A stretch of 64,000 bases of DNA, taken from contig NZ_CP046524.1 of the NCBI RefSeq assembly GCF_021497945.1, forward strand, positions 841,501 to 905,500, given 5' to 3'. This document shows positions 29,746-39,162 of the stretch, one piece after another. Origin of the DNA: Streptococcus oralis (GTDB lineage Bacteria; Bacillota; Bacilli; Lactobacillales; Streptococcaceae). Each line of letters opens with the position of its first letter. The stretch's first letter is position 1. Both the position numbers and the translations under genes were made by a program. The notes below the pieces were generated by a model. The model was not told where the DNA came from. It did no database searches and was given only the letters and a program-made list of their open reading frames with translations.

Positions 29746-30783
29746 ATGACAAAGAAAATAGTGACCCTAGCAGGAGACGGAATCGGTCCAGAAATCATGG
29801 AAGCTGGTTTGGAAGTTCTGGAGGCCCTAGCTAAAAAAACGGACTTTGACTATGAGATAGATAGGCGACCTTTTGGTGGTGCTGGGATTGATGCTGCGGG
29901 GCATCCCTTACTTGATGAGACTCTCAAGGCATGTAGAGAAGCAGATGCTATTCTCCTAGCAGCTATCGGTAGTACCCAGTATGATGGGGCAGCGATTCGG
30001 CCTGAACAAGGACTGCTGGCGCTCCGTAAGGAACTCAATCTTTATGCCAACATTCGCCCAGTTAAGATTTTTGAAAGTCTCAAACATTTGTCACCTCTCA
30101 AACCGGAACGAATTGCTGGTGTAGACTTTGTCGTGGTACGTGAGTTGACAGGTGGTATCTACTTTGGAGATCATATCCTTGAAGAGCGGAAAGCGCGTGA
30201 TATCAACGACTACAGCTATGAGGAAGTAGTGCGGATTATTCGTAAGGCCTTTGAAATCGCAGGAAGTCGCAGAAAAATCGTTACTAGTATCGATAAGCAA
30301 AATGTTCTAGCGACTTCAAAACTCTGGCGCAGAGTAGCTGAGGAGGTTGCGCAAGATTTTCCAGATGTAACCTTGGAGCACCAGTTGGTGGACTCAGCTG
30401 CCATGCTCATGATTACCAATCCTGCCAAGTTTGATGTCATCGTGACAGAGAATCTTTTCGGAGATATCTTATCTGATGAATCAAGCGTTCTATCAGGCAC
30501 TCTTGGTGTTATGCCATCAGCCAGTCATTCTGAAAAGGGGCCAAGTCTTTATGAGCCTATTCACGGTTCAGCGCCTGATATTGCAGGTCAAGGAATTGCC
30601 AATCCTATCTCTATGATTTTGTCAGTTGCTATGATGTTGAGAGACAGTTTTGGACGTTATGAGGATGCAGAGCGTATCGAGCGTGCTGTTGAAGCTAGTT
30701 TAGCGGCTGGCATTTTAACAAGAGATATTGGAGGACAGGCTTCGACTAAGGAAATGACAGAAGCCATCATTGAAAGATTATGA
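29746..30783 (+). CDS. leuB: 3-isopropylmalate dehydrogenase
   Basis: Third step of leucine synthesis, NAD-dependent oxidative decarboxylation of 3-isopropylmalate. 345 residues with LAGDGIGPEIMEAG at the N-terminus, the substrate loop RPVKIFESL, RELTGGIYFGDH and the late EPIHGSAPDIAGQGIANP. The stop overlaps the start of the DUF1294 gene (ATGA). Confidence 0.96.
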   Translation: MTKKIVTLAGDGIGPEIMEAGLEVLEALAKKTDFDYEIDRRPFGGAGIDAAGHPLLDETLKACREADAILLAAIGSTQYDGAAIRPEQGLLALRKELNLYANIRPVKIFESLKHLSPLKPERIAGVDFVVVRELTGGIYFGDHILEERKARDINDYSYEEVVRIIRKAFEIAGSRRKIVTSIDKQNVLATSKLWRRVAEEVAQDFPDVTLEHQLVDSAAMLMITNPAKFDVIVTENLFGDILSDESSVLSGTLGVMPSASHSEKGPSLYEPIHGSAPDIAGQGIANPISMILSVAMMLRDSFGRYEDAERIERAVEASLAAGILTRDIGGQASTKEMTEAIIERL

Positions 30784-31049
30784 AGATAAATGAAGGAATC
30801 ACGCTTGCCCTCTTGATTTGGAATTTGCTGATTTTCTTGATTTATGGCATTGACAAATCCAAGGCAAGAAGAGGTGCTTGGCGCGTCCCAGAGAAAATCT
30901 TACTCATTTTAGCCTTTACTTGTGGTGGTTTCGGTGCCTGGTTGGCAGGAATCACCTTTCACCACAAGACTAGAAAATGGTATTTTAAAACGGTTTGGTT
31001 CCTTGGAATGGTAACCACACTAGTAGCCCTATATTTCATTTGGAGGTAA
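30780..31049 (+). CDS. DUF1294 small membrane protein
   Basis: 89 residues, three hydrophobic segments: LALLIWNLLIFLIYGIDK, ILLILAFTCGGFGAWLAG and TVWFLGMVTTLVALYFIW. The DUF1294 signature KSKARRGAWRVPE and FHHKTRKWYF is present. It overlaps leuB by 4 bases and ends 3 bases before leuC, so it is co-translated in the leucine operon. Function unknown; a role in leucine metabolism or transport is not supported by anything else. Confidence 0.9.
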   Translation: MKINEGITLALLIWNLLIFLIYGIDKSKARRGAWRVPEKILLILAFTCGGFGAWLAGITFHHKTRKWYFKTVWFLGMVTTLVALYFIWR

Positions 31050-31052
31050 TGG

Positions 31053-32435
31053 ATGGCAGGAAAATCAATTTTTGATAAATTATGGGACCGTCATGTCATC
31101 ACAGGAGAAGAGGGGCAGCCCCAACTCATGTATGTGGATCAGCACTATATTCATGAAGTGACCAGTCCCCAAGCTTTTCAAGGACTGCGAGACGCAGGTC
31201 GTAGATTGAGACGGCCAGACTTGACATTTGGAACTTTTGATCATAATGTTCCGACCGTTAATATCTACGATATTCGAGATGTCATTTCTAAGGCTCAAAT
31301 TGATAAGCTTGCTGAAAATGTTGAGGAGTTTGGGATTGAACATGCTGCCCACGGTTCTGAAAAGCAGGGAATCGTTCACATGGTTGGTCCAGAAACAGGA
31401 CGGACCCAACCAGGAAAATTCATCGTCTGTGGAGACAGCCATACAGCTACTCACGGAGCTTTCGGAGCTATCGCTTTTGGAATTGGGACCAGTGAGGTCG
31501 AGCATGTCTTTGCTACACAGACACTCTGGCAGGTCAAACCCAAGAAAATGCTGGTAGAATTCACAGGTGTTCCTCAAAAAGGAGTTTATTCTAAGGATTA
31601 CATTTTAGCCTTGATTGCCAAGTATGGCGTTGCTTGTGGTGTAGGCTATGTGGTGGAATATCGTGGGCAAGCAATTGATGCACTGACCATGGAAGAGAGA
31701 ATGACTATCTGCAACATGTCCATCGAGTTTGGTTCTAAGATGGGAATTATGAATCCGGATCAGACTACCTATGACTATCTCAAAGGACGAGAATGTGTTC
31801 CAGAGGATTTCGAGAAGGCAGTTGCTGACTGGAAGACCCTTGTCAGCGATGAGGATGCTGTTTATGATAAGGTTATCCGGATGGATGTCTCTGACTTGGC
31901 ACCCATGGTGACCTGGGGAACTAATCCTGCTATGGGGGTTGACTTTGACAGTAGCTTCCCAGAAATTAAGGATATGAATGATGAGCGAGCCTACAATTAC
32001 ATGAATTTGGAACCAGGTCAAAAGCCAGCAGATATTGAACTAGGTTATATCTTTATCGGGTCTTGTACCAATGCTCGTCTCAGTGATTTGCAACTGGCTG
32101 CGCGATTTGTCAAAGGGAAGAAAATTGCTCCCAATCTAACAGCAATTGTAGTTCCGGGCTCTCGTCCTGTGAAACGAGCCGCTGAGAAGTTGGGCTTGGA
32201 CAAGGTCTTTTTGGATGCTGGTTTTGAGTGGAGAGACCCAGGTTGCTCCATGTGTCTAGGGATGAATCCCGATAAGGTACCTGATGGCGTCCATTGTGCT
32301 TCAACCAGTAACCGCAATTTTGAAGATAGACAGGGATTTGGTGCTAAGACCCATCTCTGCAGTCCAGCCATGGCAGCTGCAGCGGCTATCGCAGGGCGCT
32401 TCGTAGATGTTCGGAAAATGCCAGAGGCCCAGTAA
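31053..32435 (+). CDS. leuC: 3-isopropylmalate dehydratase large subunit
   Basis: Isomerises 2- to 3-isopropylmalate with LeuD; holds the [4Fe-4S] cluster. 460 residues. The cluster cysteines are in [12 protein letters not shown] and [19 protein letters not shown] and [14 protein letters not shown] are family hallmarks. A TGGAGG site precedes the start. Confidence 0.96.
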   Translation: MAGKSIFDKLWDRHVITGEEGQPQLMYVDQHYIHEVTSPQAFQGLRDAGRRLRRPDLTFGTFDHNVPTVNIYDIRDVISKAQIDKLAENVEEFGIEHAAHGSEKQGIVHMVGPETGRTQPGKFIVCGDSHTATHGAFGAIAFGIGTSEVEHVFATQTLWQVKPKKMLVEFTGVPQKGVYSKDYILALIAKYGVACGVGYVVEYRGQAIDALTMEERMTICNMSIEFGSKMGIMNPDQTTYDYLKGRECVPEDFEKAVADWKTLVSDEDAVYDKVIRMDVSDLAPMVTWGTNPAMGVDFDSSFPEIKDMNDERAYNYMNLEPGQKPADIELGYIFIGSCTNARLSDLQLAARFVKGKKIAPNLTAIVVPGSRPVKRAAEKLGLDKVFLDAGFEWRDPGCSMCLGMNPDKVPDGVHCASTSNRNFEDRQGFGAKTHLCSPAMAAAAAIAGRFVDVRKMPEAQ

Positions 32436-32444
32436 GGAGGGGAT

Positions 32445-33038
32445 ATGGAGAAATTTACAGTTTATACGGGAACGACTGTTCCTCTCATGAATGATAACAT
32501 TGATACTGACCAAATCCTTCCCAAGCAGTTTCTCAAGTTGATTGATAAGAAAGGCTTTGGTAAGTACCTCATGTATGCTTGGCGTTATTTGGACGACAAG
32601 TATACTGAGGATCCAGACTTTGTTTTTAACCGACCAGAATATCGTAAAGCCAGTATTCTTATCTCAGGGGATAACTTTGGGGCGGGTTCTTCGAGGGAAC
32701 ACGCAGCTTGGGCATTAGCAGATTATGGTTTTAAGGTCGTGATTGCAGGATCTTTCGGTGACATTCATTACAATAATGAACTCAATAATGGCATGTTACC
32801 AATTGTTCAGCCTAGGGAGGTTAGAGAGAAACTAGCCCAGCTCAAACCAAGTGACCAGGTAACTGTGGACTTGGAACAACAAAAAATCATCTCACCAGTT
32901 GGAGAATTCTCTTTCGAAATTGATAGTGAGTGGAAACACAAGCTTTTAAATGGTTTGGATGATATCGGAATTACTTTGCAGTATGAAGACTTGATTGCTG
33001 CCTATGAAAAACAACGACCAGCCTATTGGCAGGAATAG
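32445..33038 (+). CDS. leuD: 3-isopropylmalate dehydratase small subunit
   Basis: Swivel-domain partner of LeuC. 197 residues with [14 protein letters not shown] and [17 protein letters not shown], which form part of the active site. AGGAGG site, 9 bases after leuC. Last of the leucine genes; there is no terminator directly after it. Confidence 0.96.
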   Translation: MEKFTVYTGTTVPLMNDNIDTDQILPKQFLKLIDKKGFGKYLMYAWRYLDDKYTEDPDFVFNRPEYRKASILISGDNFGAGSSREHAAWALADYGFKVVIAGSFGDIHYNNELNNGMLPIVQPREVREKLAQLKPSDQVTVDLEQQKIISPVGEFSFEIDSEWKHKLLNGLDDIGITLQYEDLIAAYEKQRPAYWQE

Positions 33039-33067
33039 AATAAAAATAGAAAAGGAACTATAGAATT

Positions 33068-33847
33068 ATGACAAAACACATTCAATGGAAGGGAACACTT
33101 TCTCAAGAAGGCTATGAAATTTTAAAAGGTGAGGGCGGATGTATCGTTTGTCCTACTAAAGTCGGTTACATTATCATGACTAGCGATAAGGCAGGACTTG
33201 AGCGTAAGTTTGAAGCTAAAGAGCGTAACCGTAACAAACCAGGTGTTGTACTTTGTGGAAGCATGGATGAGCTTCGCGCTTTAGCACAACTCAATCCAGA
33301 AATTGAAGCCTTCTACCAAAAACATTGGGACGAAGACATTCTTCTAGGTTGTATCCTTCCATGGAAACCAGAAGCCTTTGAGAAATTGAAAGCATACGGT
33401 GATGGTCGTGAAGAACTCATGACAGACGTTCGTGGTACTAGCTGTTTTGTCATCAAGTTTGGTAAAGCTGGTGAACAGTTGGCTGCTAAACTTTGGGAAG
33501 AAGGTAAAATGGTCTATGCCTCATCAGCCAACCCATCTGGAAAAGGAAATCGTGGTAAGGTGGAAGGTATCGGAGAACGTATCGAAGGAGCAGTGGACCT
33601 TGTCATCGAAGCAGAAGACTATGTGGCCTCTATCCAACCTGACAAAACGATTGAAACTCGCTACGAGCAAGGTGTGATGGTGTCTATGGTTGATAAAGAC
33701 GGCAAGCTTATCCCAGAACAAGGCGGAGCACGCTCAACTTCACCAGCACCGGTTGTAATCCGTAAAGGACTTGATATTGATAAAATCATGATGCATCTGT
33801 CAGATACCTTTAACTCATGGGACTACCGTCAGGGTGAATATTATTAA
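33068..33847 (+). CDS. YrdC/Sua5-domain protein
   Basis: 259 residues related to threonylcarbamoyl-AMP synthase (YrdC/Sua5). Typical elements are GGCIVCPTKVGYIIMTSDK, KERNRNKPGVVLCGSMDEL, and YASSANPSGKGNRGKVEGI. The normal TsaC of tRNA modification is about 200-350 residues; this one lacks an obvious Sua5 C-terminal domain and has its own tail ending DYRQGEYY. It may be a paralogue with another substrate. It follows leuD by 29 bases with an AAGGA site, so it may share the transcript. Confidence 0.8.
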   Translation: MTKHIQWKGTLSQEGYEILKGEGGCIVCPTKVGYIIMTSDKAGLERKFEAKERNRNKPGVVLCGSMDELRALAQLNPEIEAFYQKHWDEDILLGCILPWKPEAFEKLKAYGDGREELMTDVRGTSCFVIKFGKAGEQLAAKLWEEGKMVYASSANPSGKGNRGKVEGIGERIEGAVDLVIEAEDYVASIQPDKTIETRYEQGVMVSMVDKDGKLIPEQGGARSTSPAPVVIRKGLDIDKIMMHLSDTFNSWDYRQGEYY

Positions 33848-34324
33848 GCTGAGTAGACCCTAAAAGCCTATCCTTTCACATGTTTTTATATATAGTGATT
33901 TCTGAGAATTAATTAGACACAATGAAAACAATTGTCTAAAAATTTTAAAAATTCAGTATAGAACATGCAAAATCCTAGAAAAAAAGGTAAAATAAAGATA
34001 GAAATTGGTAACGATTACATTTTAAAGTGAGTTTGAAGTAAGGTGGTTTATTAGTGGGATTTATCATTAGGAGACCCTGATTTATACAGATTACCATTCG
34101 CTTAATATATAAAGACTAAGTGGCATTTGAGTGCTTAAAAGTCCAAGATACTGTTTAAGAGGTTTTACGAGTAGTTTGTCTACTGAAAACAAGCTGATAG
34201 AACCTCACCATCATCATATAAATATTAGAATTATCCATTTAACGTCGTTCTTTCGCTTTCTACACTCTCCTTGTTAGCTTACTGAGAGTTGTAGCTGATG
34301 ACAGCTAGAATTATACTGTAAGTG
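33848..34324. other. Gene-free stretch with candidate structured RNA
   Basis: No convincing coding frame occurs in these 477 bases. From about 34036 the sequence is rich in pairing: GGTGGTTTATTAG (34042-34054) can pair along its whole length with CTGATAGAACCTCACC (34194-34209), allowing small bulges, while GAGGTT (34159-34164) competes for AACCTC (34201-34206). Shorter hairpins are AGTAG/CTACT near 34170-34183, ACTCTC/GAGAGT near 34264-34289 and TAGCTG/CAGCTA (34292-34307). The T-box core sequence is absent. See findings. Confidence 0.45.
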
Positions 34325-34386
34325 GCTCATTTAGACTCCCTTCGCATGTTTTGCTACTTGCAGTCGGGATCTAAGTGGGCTTTTTT
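34325..34386 (+). terminator. Strong terminator in the 34 kb gene-free region
   Basis: GCTCATTTAGA-C-TCCC (34325-34340) pairs with GGGA-TCTAAGTGGGC (34366-34380), 15 pairs with one bulge, followed by TTTTTT (34381-34386). The loop is unusually long (25 bases). Confidence 0.8.
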
Positions 34387-34395
34387 GAGTTATAA

Positions 34396-34423
34396 TTGAC
34401 TAGTTGTCAACAATATTTTTAAT
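34396..34423 (+). promoter_or_regulatory. Putative promoter/operator of the SPFH operon
   Basis: TTGACT (34396-34401), 16 bases, TTTAAT (34418-34423). The inverted repeat TTGAC-TAGTT-GTCAA (34396-34410) covers the -35. A hairpin AGTGAG/CTCACT lies in the leader at 34509-34530. Confidence 0.4.
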
Positions 34424-34553
34424 AGTCGATATGCATAGAATCGCTCATACCAGTAATCACAATGAATGGGAGGTGGAAAGGATTATTTAAATAGAAAGGC
34501 GGTAGGCAAGTGAGTTATTAATGGCTCACTGATAAAAAGAAAAGAGGTACAAT

Positions 34554-35870
34554 ATGGGACTTATCAAAGCAGGTCTAGGAGCTGTAGGTGGTGTATTAGC
34601 CGATCAATGGAAAGAATTTTTCTATTGTGAGTCTATGGACAAATCTGTCATGGTTGTCAAGGGGCAAAAGCGGGTCTCGGGTCGATCATCCAATACTAAG
34701 GGCAGTGATAATATTATTTCCAATGGTTCAGGTATTGCGGTAGCTGATGGTCAGTGTATGATGATTGTTGAGCAAGGTAAGGTTGTAGAGGTTTGTGCCG
34801 AACCAGGTGAGTTCACTTATGATGCCTCCAGTGAACCAAGTATTTTTACAGGAAATCTTGGAAATTCTATCAAGGATACTTTCAAACAAATTGGGAAACG
34901 TTTCACTTATGGTGGCGATACTGGCAAAGATCAGCGTGTGTATTATTTCAATACAAAAGAATTAATTGATAATAAATTCGGTACACCAAACCCAATTCCA
35001 TTTCGTGTGGTAGATTCTAAGATTGGTTTAGACCTTGACGTTTCTGTTCGATGCTCAGGTGTTTATTCTTACAAGATCGTTGACCCACTTTTGTTTTATA
35101 CAAATGTTTGTGGAAATGTTGAAAGAGAGTATTTGCGTGAAGAAATTGACTCACAGTTGAAAACTGAATTTATCAGCGCCTTGCAACCTTCTTTTGCTAA
35201 GTTATCTGATATGGAATTGAGACCGAATCAAATTGTCAGCCACAATACAGAATTAGAAAATGCCCTCAATGAAACTCTCTCAGAAAAATGGGGTCAACTT
35301 CGTGGTCTTAAAGTCATTAGCATTGCACTCGGTTCTGTTACTCTCCCAGAAGAAGATGCCGAAATGATTAAGCAGGCTCAACGTACTGCTATTATGAAAG
35401 ATCCGACTATGGCGGCCGCAACCTTAGTTGGTGCACAGGCAGACGCTATGAAGGCAGCCGCAAGCAATGAAGCAGGAGCTATGACTGGCTTTATGGGCTT
35501 TGGCATGGCAGCCAATGCAGGCGGTGGCATGAATGCACAAAATCTCTTTGCTATGGGACAAGAACAGGCTGCTAACCAAGCACAAGCAACCAATCAAGCA
35601 GCAACTGCCACTCCGAATGTCAATAAGTGGATCTGTCCAAATGGACATGAGGCTATGGGCAAATTCTGTCCGGAGTGTGGCAGTCCAAAACCGGTGGACA
35701 ATAATTGGACTTGTTCATGTGGTACACCAAATACAGGTAAATTCTGTTCAAATTGTGGAAGTCCAAAACCTGCAGTTCATCAAGTAAAACACTGTAGTAA
35801 CTGTGGTTGGAAAGTTCCAGATTCTGGCCAGGCACCGAAATTCTGTCCTGAATGCGGGTCAACGTTTTAG
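34554..35870 (+). CDS. SPFH-domain protein with zinc ribbons (YdjI-like)
   Basis: 438 residues. An SPFH/virion-core-like domain fills about 1-290 (MVVKGQKRVSG..., EPGEFTYD, DVSVRCSGVYSYKI, IALGSVTLPEEDAEMI). A low-complexity Ala/Gln/Gly/Met linker follows, and then at least three zinc-ribbon knuckles: CPNGHEAMGKFCPECG, CSCGTPNTGKFCSNCG, and CSNCGWK...KFCPECG. B. subtilis YdjI has the same make-up and recruits the phage-shock protein PspA to membranes. Here no PspA gene is nearby. It is the first gene of a likely four-gene operon. Confidence 0.82.
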   Translation: MGLIKAGLGAVGGVLADQWKEFFYCESMDKSVMVVKGQKRVSGRSSNTKGSDNIISNGSGIAVADGQCMMIVEQGKVVEVCAEPGEFTYDASSEPSIFTGNLGNSIKDTFKQIGKRFTYGGDTGKDQRVYYFNTKELIDNKFGTPNPIPFRVVDSKIGLDLDVSVRCSGVYSYKIVDPLLFYTNVCGNVEREYLREEIDSQLKTEFISALQPSFAKLSDMELRPNQIVSHNTELENALNETLSEKWGQLRGLKVISIALGSVTLPEEDAEMIKQAQRTAIMKDPTMAAATLVGAQADAMKAAASNEAGAMTGFMGFGMAANAGGGMNAQNLFAMGQEQAANQAQATNQAATATPNVNKWICPNGHEAMGKFCPECGSPKPVDNNWTCSCGTPNTGKFCSNCGSPKPAVHQVKHCSNCGWKVPDSGQAPKFCPECGSTF

Positions 35871-35918
35871 AACAAGACAACTCTAGATTGGCTTAGTGTC
35901 GGGAGAGGAGATGATGAC

Positions 35919-37004
35919 ATGGCTGATAATTTAGAATACAAATGTCCTTGTTGCGGTGGTGCTTTAGCCTTTGATACGAAAATCCAAAAAATGAAGTGTC
36001 CTTACTGTGACTCTGAATATGAAATGGAAAGTCTCAAGCACATGGATGAAGGTTTGGTAGATGTACAGTCTTCTACTGAGTCAACTTCAACAACCTACTC
36101 TACTGAAGAATGGCAAGAGGATGATGAACAGCTGAACGTCTTTATTTGCAATTCCTGTGGTGGACAATTGATTGCTGATGAAAATACTGCTGCGACAACT
36201 TGCCCTTATTGTGATAATCCAGTTGTTCTCAAGGAACGTCTGGTAGGTGATTTGAAACCAGAGTTGGTTATTCCGTTTAAACTGGATAAAAAAGCTGCCA
36301 GAGAAGCGCTTAACAAGCATCTTCTCGGCAAGCGTTTATTGCCAAAAATTTTTAAGGATCAGAACCATATTGATGAAGTAAAGGGTGTTTACGTGCCATT
36401 TTGGTTATTTAATACAGAAGCGGATGCGGATATTAAGTACAAAGCAACTAGGGTAACGACTTGGAGTGACAAAGATTACAATTACACCCAAACTGAATTT
36501 TACTCTGTCCTTCGTTCTGGTCAGTTAGCCTTTTCTCATCTACCTGTTGACGGTTCTAAAAGTATGGACAATACCTTGATGGAATCCATTGAACCTTTTG
36601 ATGTTTCAAAAGCAGTTGACTTTCAAACAGCCTATTTAGCAGGTTATTTGGCCGAGCGTTATGATGTGACGGCAGAAGAAAGTATCACCCACGCTAATAA
36701 ACGGGCTAAAAGGAGTACTGAAGATAGATTTGCGGAAACAGTTAAAGGCTTTACAATGGTAACTCCAGAAAGTAGCCATGTTGAGTTTAAAAATAGCAAA
36801 GCCAAGTATGTCCTTTATCCAGTCTGGTTGTTAAACACAACTTGGAATAATGAAAAGTACGTTTTTGCTATGAATGGTCAAACAGGAAAATTTGTAGGCA
36901 ACCTTCCCTTGGATAAACGAGTCTACTGGCGCTATTTTATGACGATTGCAATGCTTACTTTTATTGTTTGCTATGGCATCGTTTGGTTGATTTATCTAAT
37001 GTAA
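35919..37004 (+). CDS. TFIIB-type zinc-ribbon membrane protein (YdjG-like)
   Basis: 361 residues. Two N-terminal zinc ribbons: CPCCGG...CPYCDSEY and CNSCGGQ...CPYCDNPV. A soluble middle domain with YVPFWLFNTEADADIKY is followed by a single C-terminal membrane helix (about 336-359, YFMTIAMLTFIVCYGIVWLIYL). B. subtilis YdjG has a comparable layout. GAGAGGAG ribosome site eight bases before the ATG. Likely a membrane anchor or adaptor for its neighbours. Confidence 0.8.
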   Translation: MADNLEYKCPCCGGALAFDTKIQKMKCPYCDSEYEMESLKHMDEGLVDVQSSTESTSTTYSTEEWQEDDEQLNVFICNSCGGQLIADENTAATTCPYCDNPVVLKERLVGDLKPELVIPFKLDKKAAREALNKHLLGKRLLPKIFKDQNHIDEVKGVYVPFWLFNTEADADIKYKATRVTTWSDKDYNYTQTEFYSVLRSGQLAFSHLPVDGSKSMDNTLMESIEPFDVSKAVDFQTAYLAGYLAERYDVTAEESITHANKRAKRSTEDRFAETVKGFTMVTPESSHVEFKNSKAKYVLYPVWLLNTTWNNEKYVFAMNGQTGKFVGNLPLDKRVYWRYFMTIAMLTFIVCYGIVWLIYLM

Positions 37005-37014
37005 GGAGGAAGAT

Positions 37015-38178
37015 ATGATGAAAAAACTACTGTCATTCCTTCTTGCGGTTTTTCTCGCTTTTACCTTGATTGGGATTGTGTCAGCTGACATGTCAAGTCA
37101 AACTTTAATTTATGATGAGGCCGGCCTCCTATCATCCAATGAGAAAAGCAAACTAGAAGAAGAAGCACAAGCTATTTACAAAGAGCATCAGTTCAAATCT
37201 TATCTGCTCATTGCTGACTCTTATGATGATGTAACTCAATATACAACGGATTTCTTCAAGAAAGGGAAGGAAGATGCTATTCTTCTGATAATAGGGAAGT
37301 CTAAAGATTATAGAACTATCTGCTACAAGGGAAAAGCAAAAGAGCTTCTGGGAGATTTTTGGGATACCTTTATCAAAGGAGTTTATCATAGCAATAGTAG
37401 TTGGTATGACAGTGCCCACCGTAGTTTGACTGCTATTGCTGCTAAGTTTGGACCCCTGAAGCGTCTCGTGGATGAAGCGGATTTACTGAGTGATGCAGAA
37501 GAAAAAGATTTATTAAGTAAACTTGATGAGATTAGTGAGCGGCAGAAATGTGACCTTGTTATTGTGACTGTCAAGGATCTGGGAGGGAAGACACCAGAAG
37601 CCTTTGCAGATGATTATTTTGACTATAATGGTTATGGTCAGGGTGAGGACCATAGTGGTTTATTGTTGTTGTTAAGTATGAAGGAACGGGATTGGCATAT
37701 CACCACAACAGGTTATGCGATTCGAGCATTTACCGATGCAGGTTTAGAATATATGTCTGATCGGTTCGTTCCGAAACTAAGCAACGGAGAATATGAGCAA
37801 GCATTTAGCAGTTTTGCAGAACTGAGCGATAAGTTCTTAACGCAGGCTAAGACAGATAAACCTTATGACAAAGGGAATCTTCCTAAGGAACCGCTAAGTT
37901 GGATATGGGTGCCCCTATCTCTAGGTGTAGGTCTTGTCACAGCCTTTGTAGTTGTTTCAAGTATGGCTGGTCAACTCAAAAGTGTGGATCCAGATGTGGC
38001 AGCGACAAATTATATTGTAGAAAATAGTCTCACTGTCACTCAAGCAGAAGAAAAGTTTCTATATAAAACGGTTGATAAGGTGGCGCGTCCCAAAGAGAGC
38101 AAATCTTCTTCTGGAGGTAGCAGTACTCATACATCTTCATCAGGAAGAACTCACGGTGGTTCAGGAGGCAAGTTTTGA
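37015..38178 (+). CDS. TPM-domain membrane protein (YdjH-like)
   Basis: 387 residues. A signal peptide (MMKKLLSFLLAVFLAFTLIG..SA), an extracellular TPM-type domain in which DEAGLLSSNEKSKLEEEAQ and DEADLLSDAEEKDLLSKLDE look like two copies of the domain start, one membrane helix (about 295-320), and a Ser/Gly-rich cytoplasmic tail ending GGSGGKF. The tail form is usual for TPM proteins of this kind. AAGGAGG site; 10 bases after the previous gene. Confidence 0.8.
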   Translation: MMKKLLSFLLAVFLAFTLIGIVSADMSSQTLIYDEAGLLSSNEKSKLEEEAQAIYKEHQFKSYLLIADSYDDVTQYTTDFFKKGKEDAILLIIGKSKDYRTICYKGKAKELLGDFWDTFIKGVYHSNSSWYDSAHRSLTAIAAKFGPLKRLVDEADLLSDAEEKDLLSKLDEISERQKCDLVIVTVKDLGGKTPEAFADDYFDYNGYGQGEDHSGLLLLLSMKERDWHITTTGYAIRAFTDAGLEYMSDRFVPKLSNGEYEQAFSSFAELSDKFLTQAKTDKPYDKGNLPKEPLSWIWVPLSLGVGLVTAFVVVSSMAGQLKSVDPDVAATNYIVENSLTVTQAEEKFLYKTVDKVARPKESKSSSGGSSTHTSSSGRTHGGSGGKF

Positions 38179-38239
38179 TTAGAATAGATGAGTGAATGAG
38201 ATAGACTTTCAAATCTATTTTAGGAGAAAGGGAAGTAAA

Positions 38240-38962
38240 ATGAAAAAATTATTTAGCTTGATATTGGCACTTCTGTTACTTATCACGCTTGGAGCTTGTG
38301 GAAAATCAGGTGGTAGAGCGGACGATGCCTTAGTGGGTAAATACGTAGCTGTTAGTGGTACGGCCATGGGAGTAACCCTCTCTGGTGATGATATGGCTGG
38401 CTTCAAACTCGAATTGATGAGTGGAGGCAAGGCGAAACTAAATGTAGAAGGAACAACTGCAGAAGGTAAATGGAAAAATGATGATAACACGTTAACTCTT
38501 ACTATTGAAAATACTGATATGGTTGGCAAGCTTGGTAAGGATACGATTACATTTGAAAGCATATTGAAAGAGCTTGTCGGAACTTCAATGGATGTGAAAC
38601 TTGCAAAAGAAGGAACAGATGCAGCGAAACCTGAGAACTTCTTGCCAGAAGAAGAGAAAGCCCTCTTAGGAGACTGGATAGGCGCGTCTGTAGCGGATGT
38701 AATGGATGCAGACGCATCTGGAGAAATAGCACCAGATTCCTTGAAGGCAACTTTAAAGGCAGATCATACTTCTACAATCACCTATAAAGGAGAAGTAATT
38801 GCCACTCCTAATTGGAGTTATGTGACGGGTACCATTATATTTGAAGGTAAGGTTGCTGGAAATGCGAGTCTATACAGTGAACAAAAAGATGGGGTCTTTA
38901 AAATAACTTATAGCGGAGATAAGTATTATACCTTTACAATGAAATCATCTAAAGGAGATTAG
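38240..38962 (+). CDS. Lipoprotein, unknown function
   Basis: 240 residues from the ATG at 38240, preceded by AGGAGAAAGGGAAG. The lipobox is ITLGACGK, with the acylated cysteine at about position 20. The mature part has two similar halves, each with a GKYVAVSG / GDWIGASV start and a TLKADHTSTITYKGE- or GKWKNDDNTLTLTIEN-like beta pattern, suggesting a repeated lipocalin-like or DUF4923-like fold. It closes the SPFH operon. A start at 38192 would lack the signal peptide at the N-terminus. Confidence 0.8.
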   Translation: MKKLFSLILALLLLITLGACGKSGGRADDALVGKYVAVSGTAMGVTLSGDDMAGFKLELMSGGKAKLNVEGTTAEGKWKNDDNTLTLTIENTDMVGKLGKDTITFESILKELVGTSMDVKLAKEGTDAAKPENFLPEEEKALLGDWIGASVADVMDADASGEIAPDSLKATLKADHTSTITYKGEVIATPNWSYVTGTIIFEGKVAGNASLYSEQKDGVFKITYSGDKYYTFTMKSSKGD

Positions 38963-38982
38963 AATAATAAATGGGCTAAATC

Positions 38983-39019
38983 AGTGCGGTGATGGTATGG
39001 AACTGTCATCGCACTTTTG
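38983..39019 (+). terminator. Terminator of the SPFH operon
   Basis: AGTGCGGTGATGG (38983-38995) pairs with CTGTCATCGCACT (39003-39015), with a short T tail. Confidence 0.65.
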
Positions 39020-39101
39020 GATTGGCTAAGGTAGTTATCAGCTATAATTTACGAATCTAATAATTTTTAGTGATTTTCAGAAGATTTTGATTGCGATAAA
39101 A

Positions 39102-39162
39102 AACGAACGTTTATAGAATGTTTGTTTTAAAAATTGACAAAATCTGTACTTTGGTGTAGAAT
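39102..39162 (+). promoter_or_regulatory. guaC promoter and operator-like palindrome
   Basis: Promoter TTGACA (39134-39139), 17 bases, TAGAAT (39157-39162). Just upstream, AACGAACGTT (39102-39111), five bases, AATGTTTGTT (39117-39126) form an imperfect inverted repeat. Its half-site resembles a PurR box (CGAAC) but the spacing differs from the usual one. Confidence 0.6.

Noticed and set aside
31080..31577. 165-residue minus-strand frame inside leuC
   Set aside because: It is antisense to a strongly conserved gene, has no ribosome site and no recognisable motif. The same holds for minus-strand frames at 13063-13527, 21299-21745 and 39636-39998.
33848..34386. T-box riboswitch in the 34 kb gene-free region
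   Set aside because: No GGTGGNACCGCG core and no aminoacyl-tRNA or amino-acid gene directly downstream.
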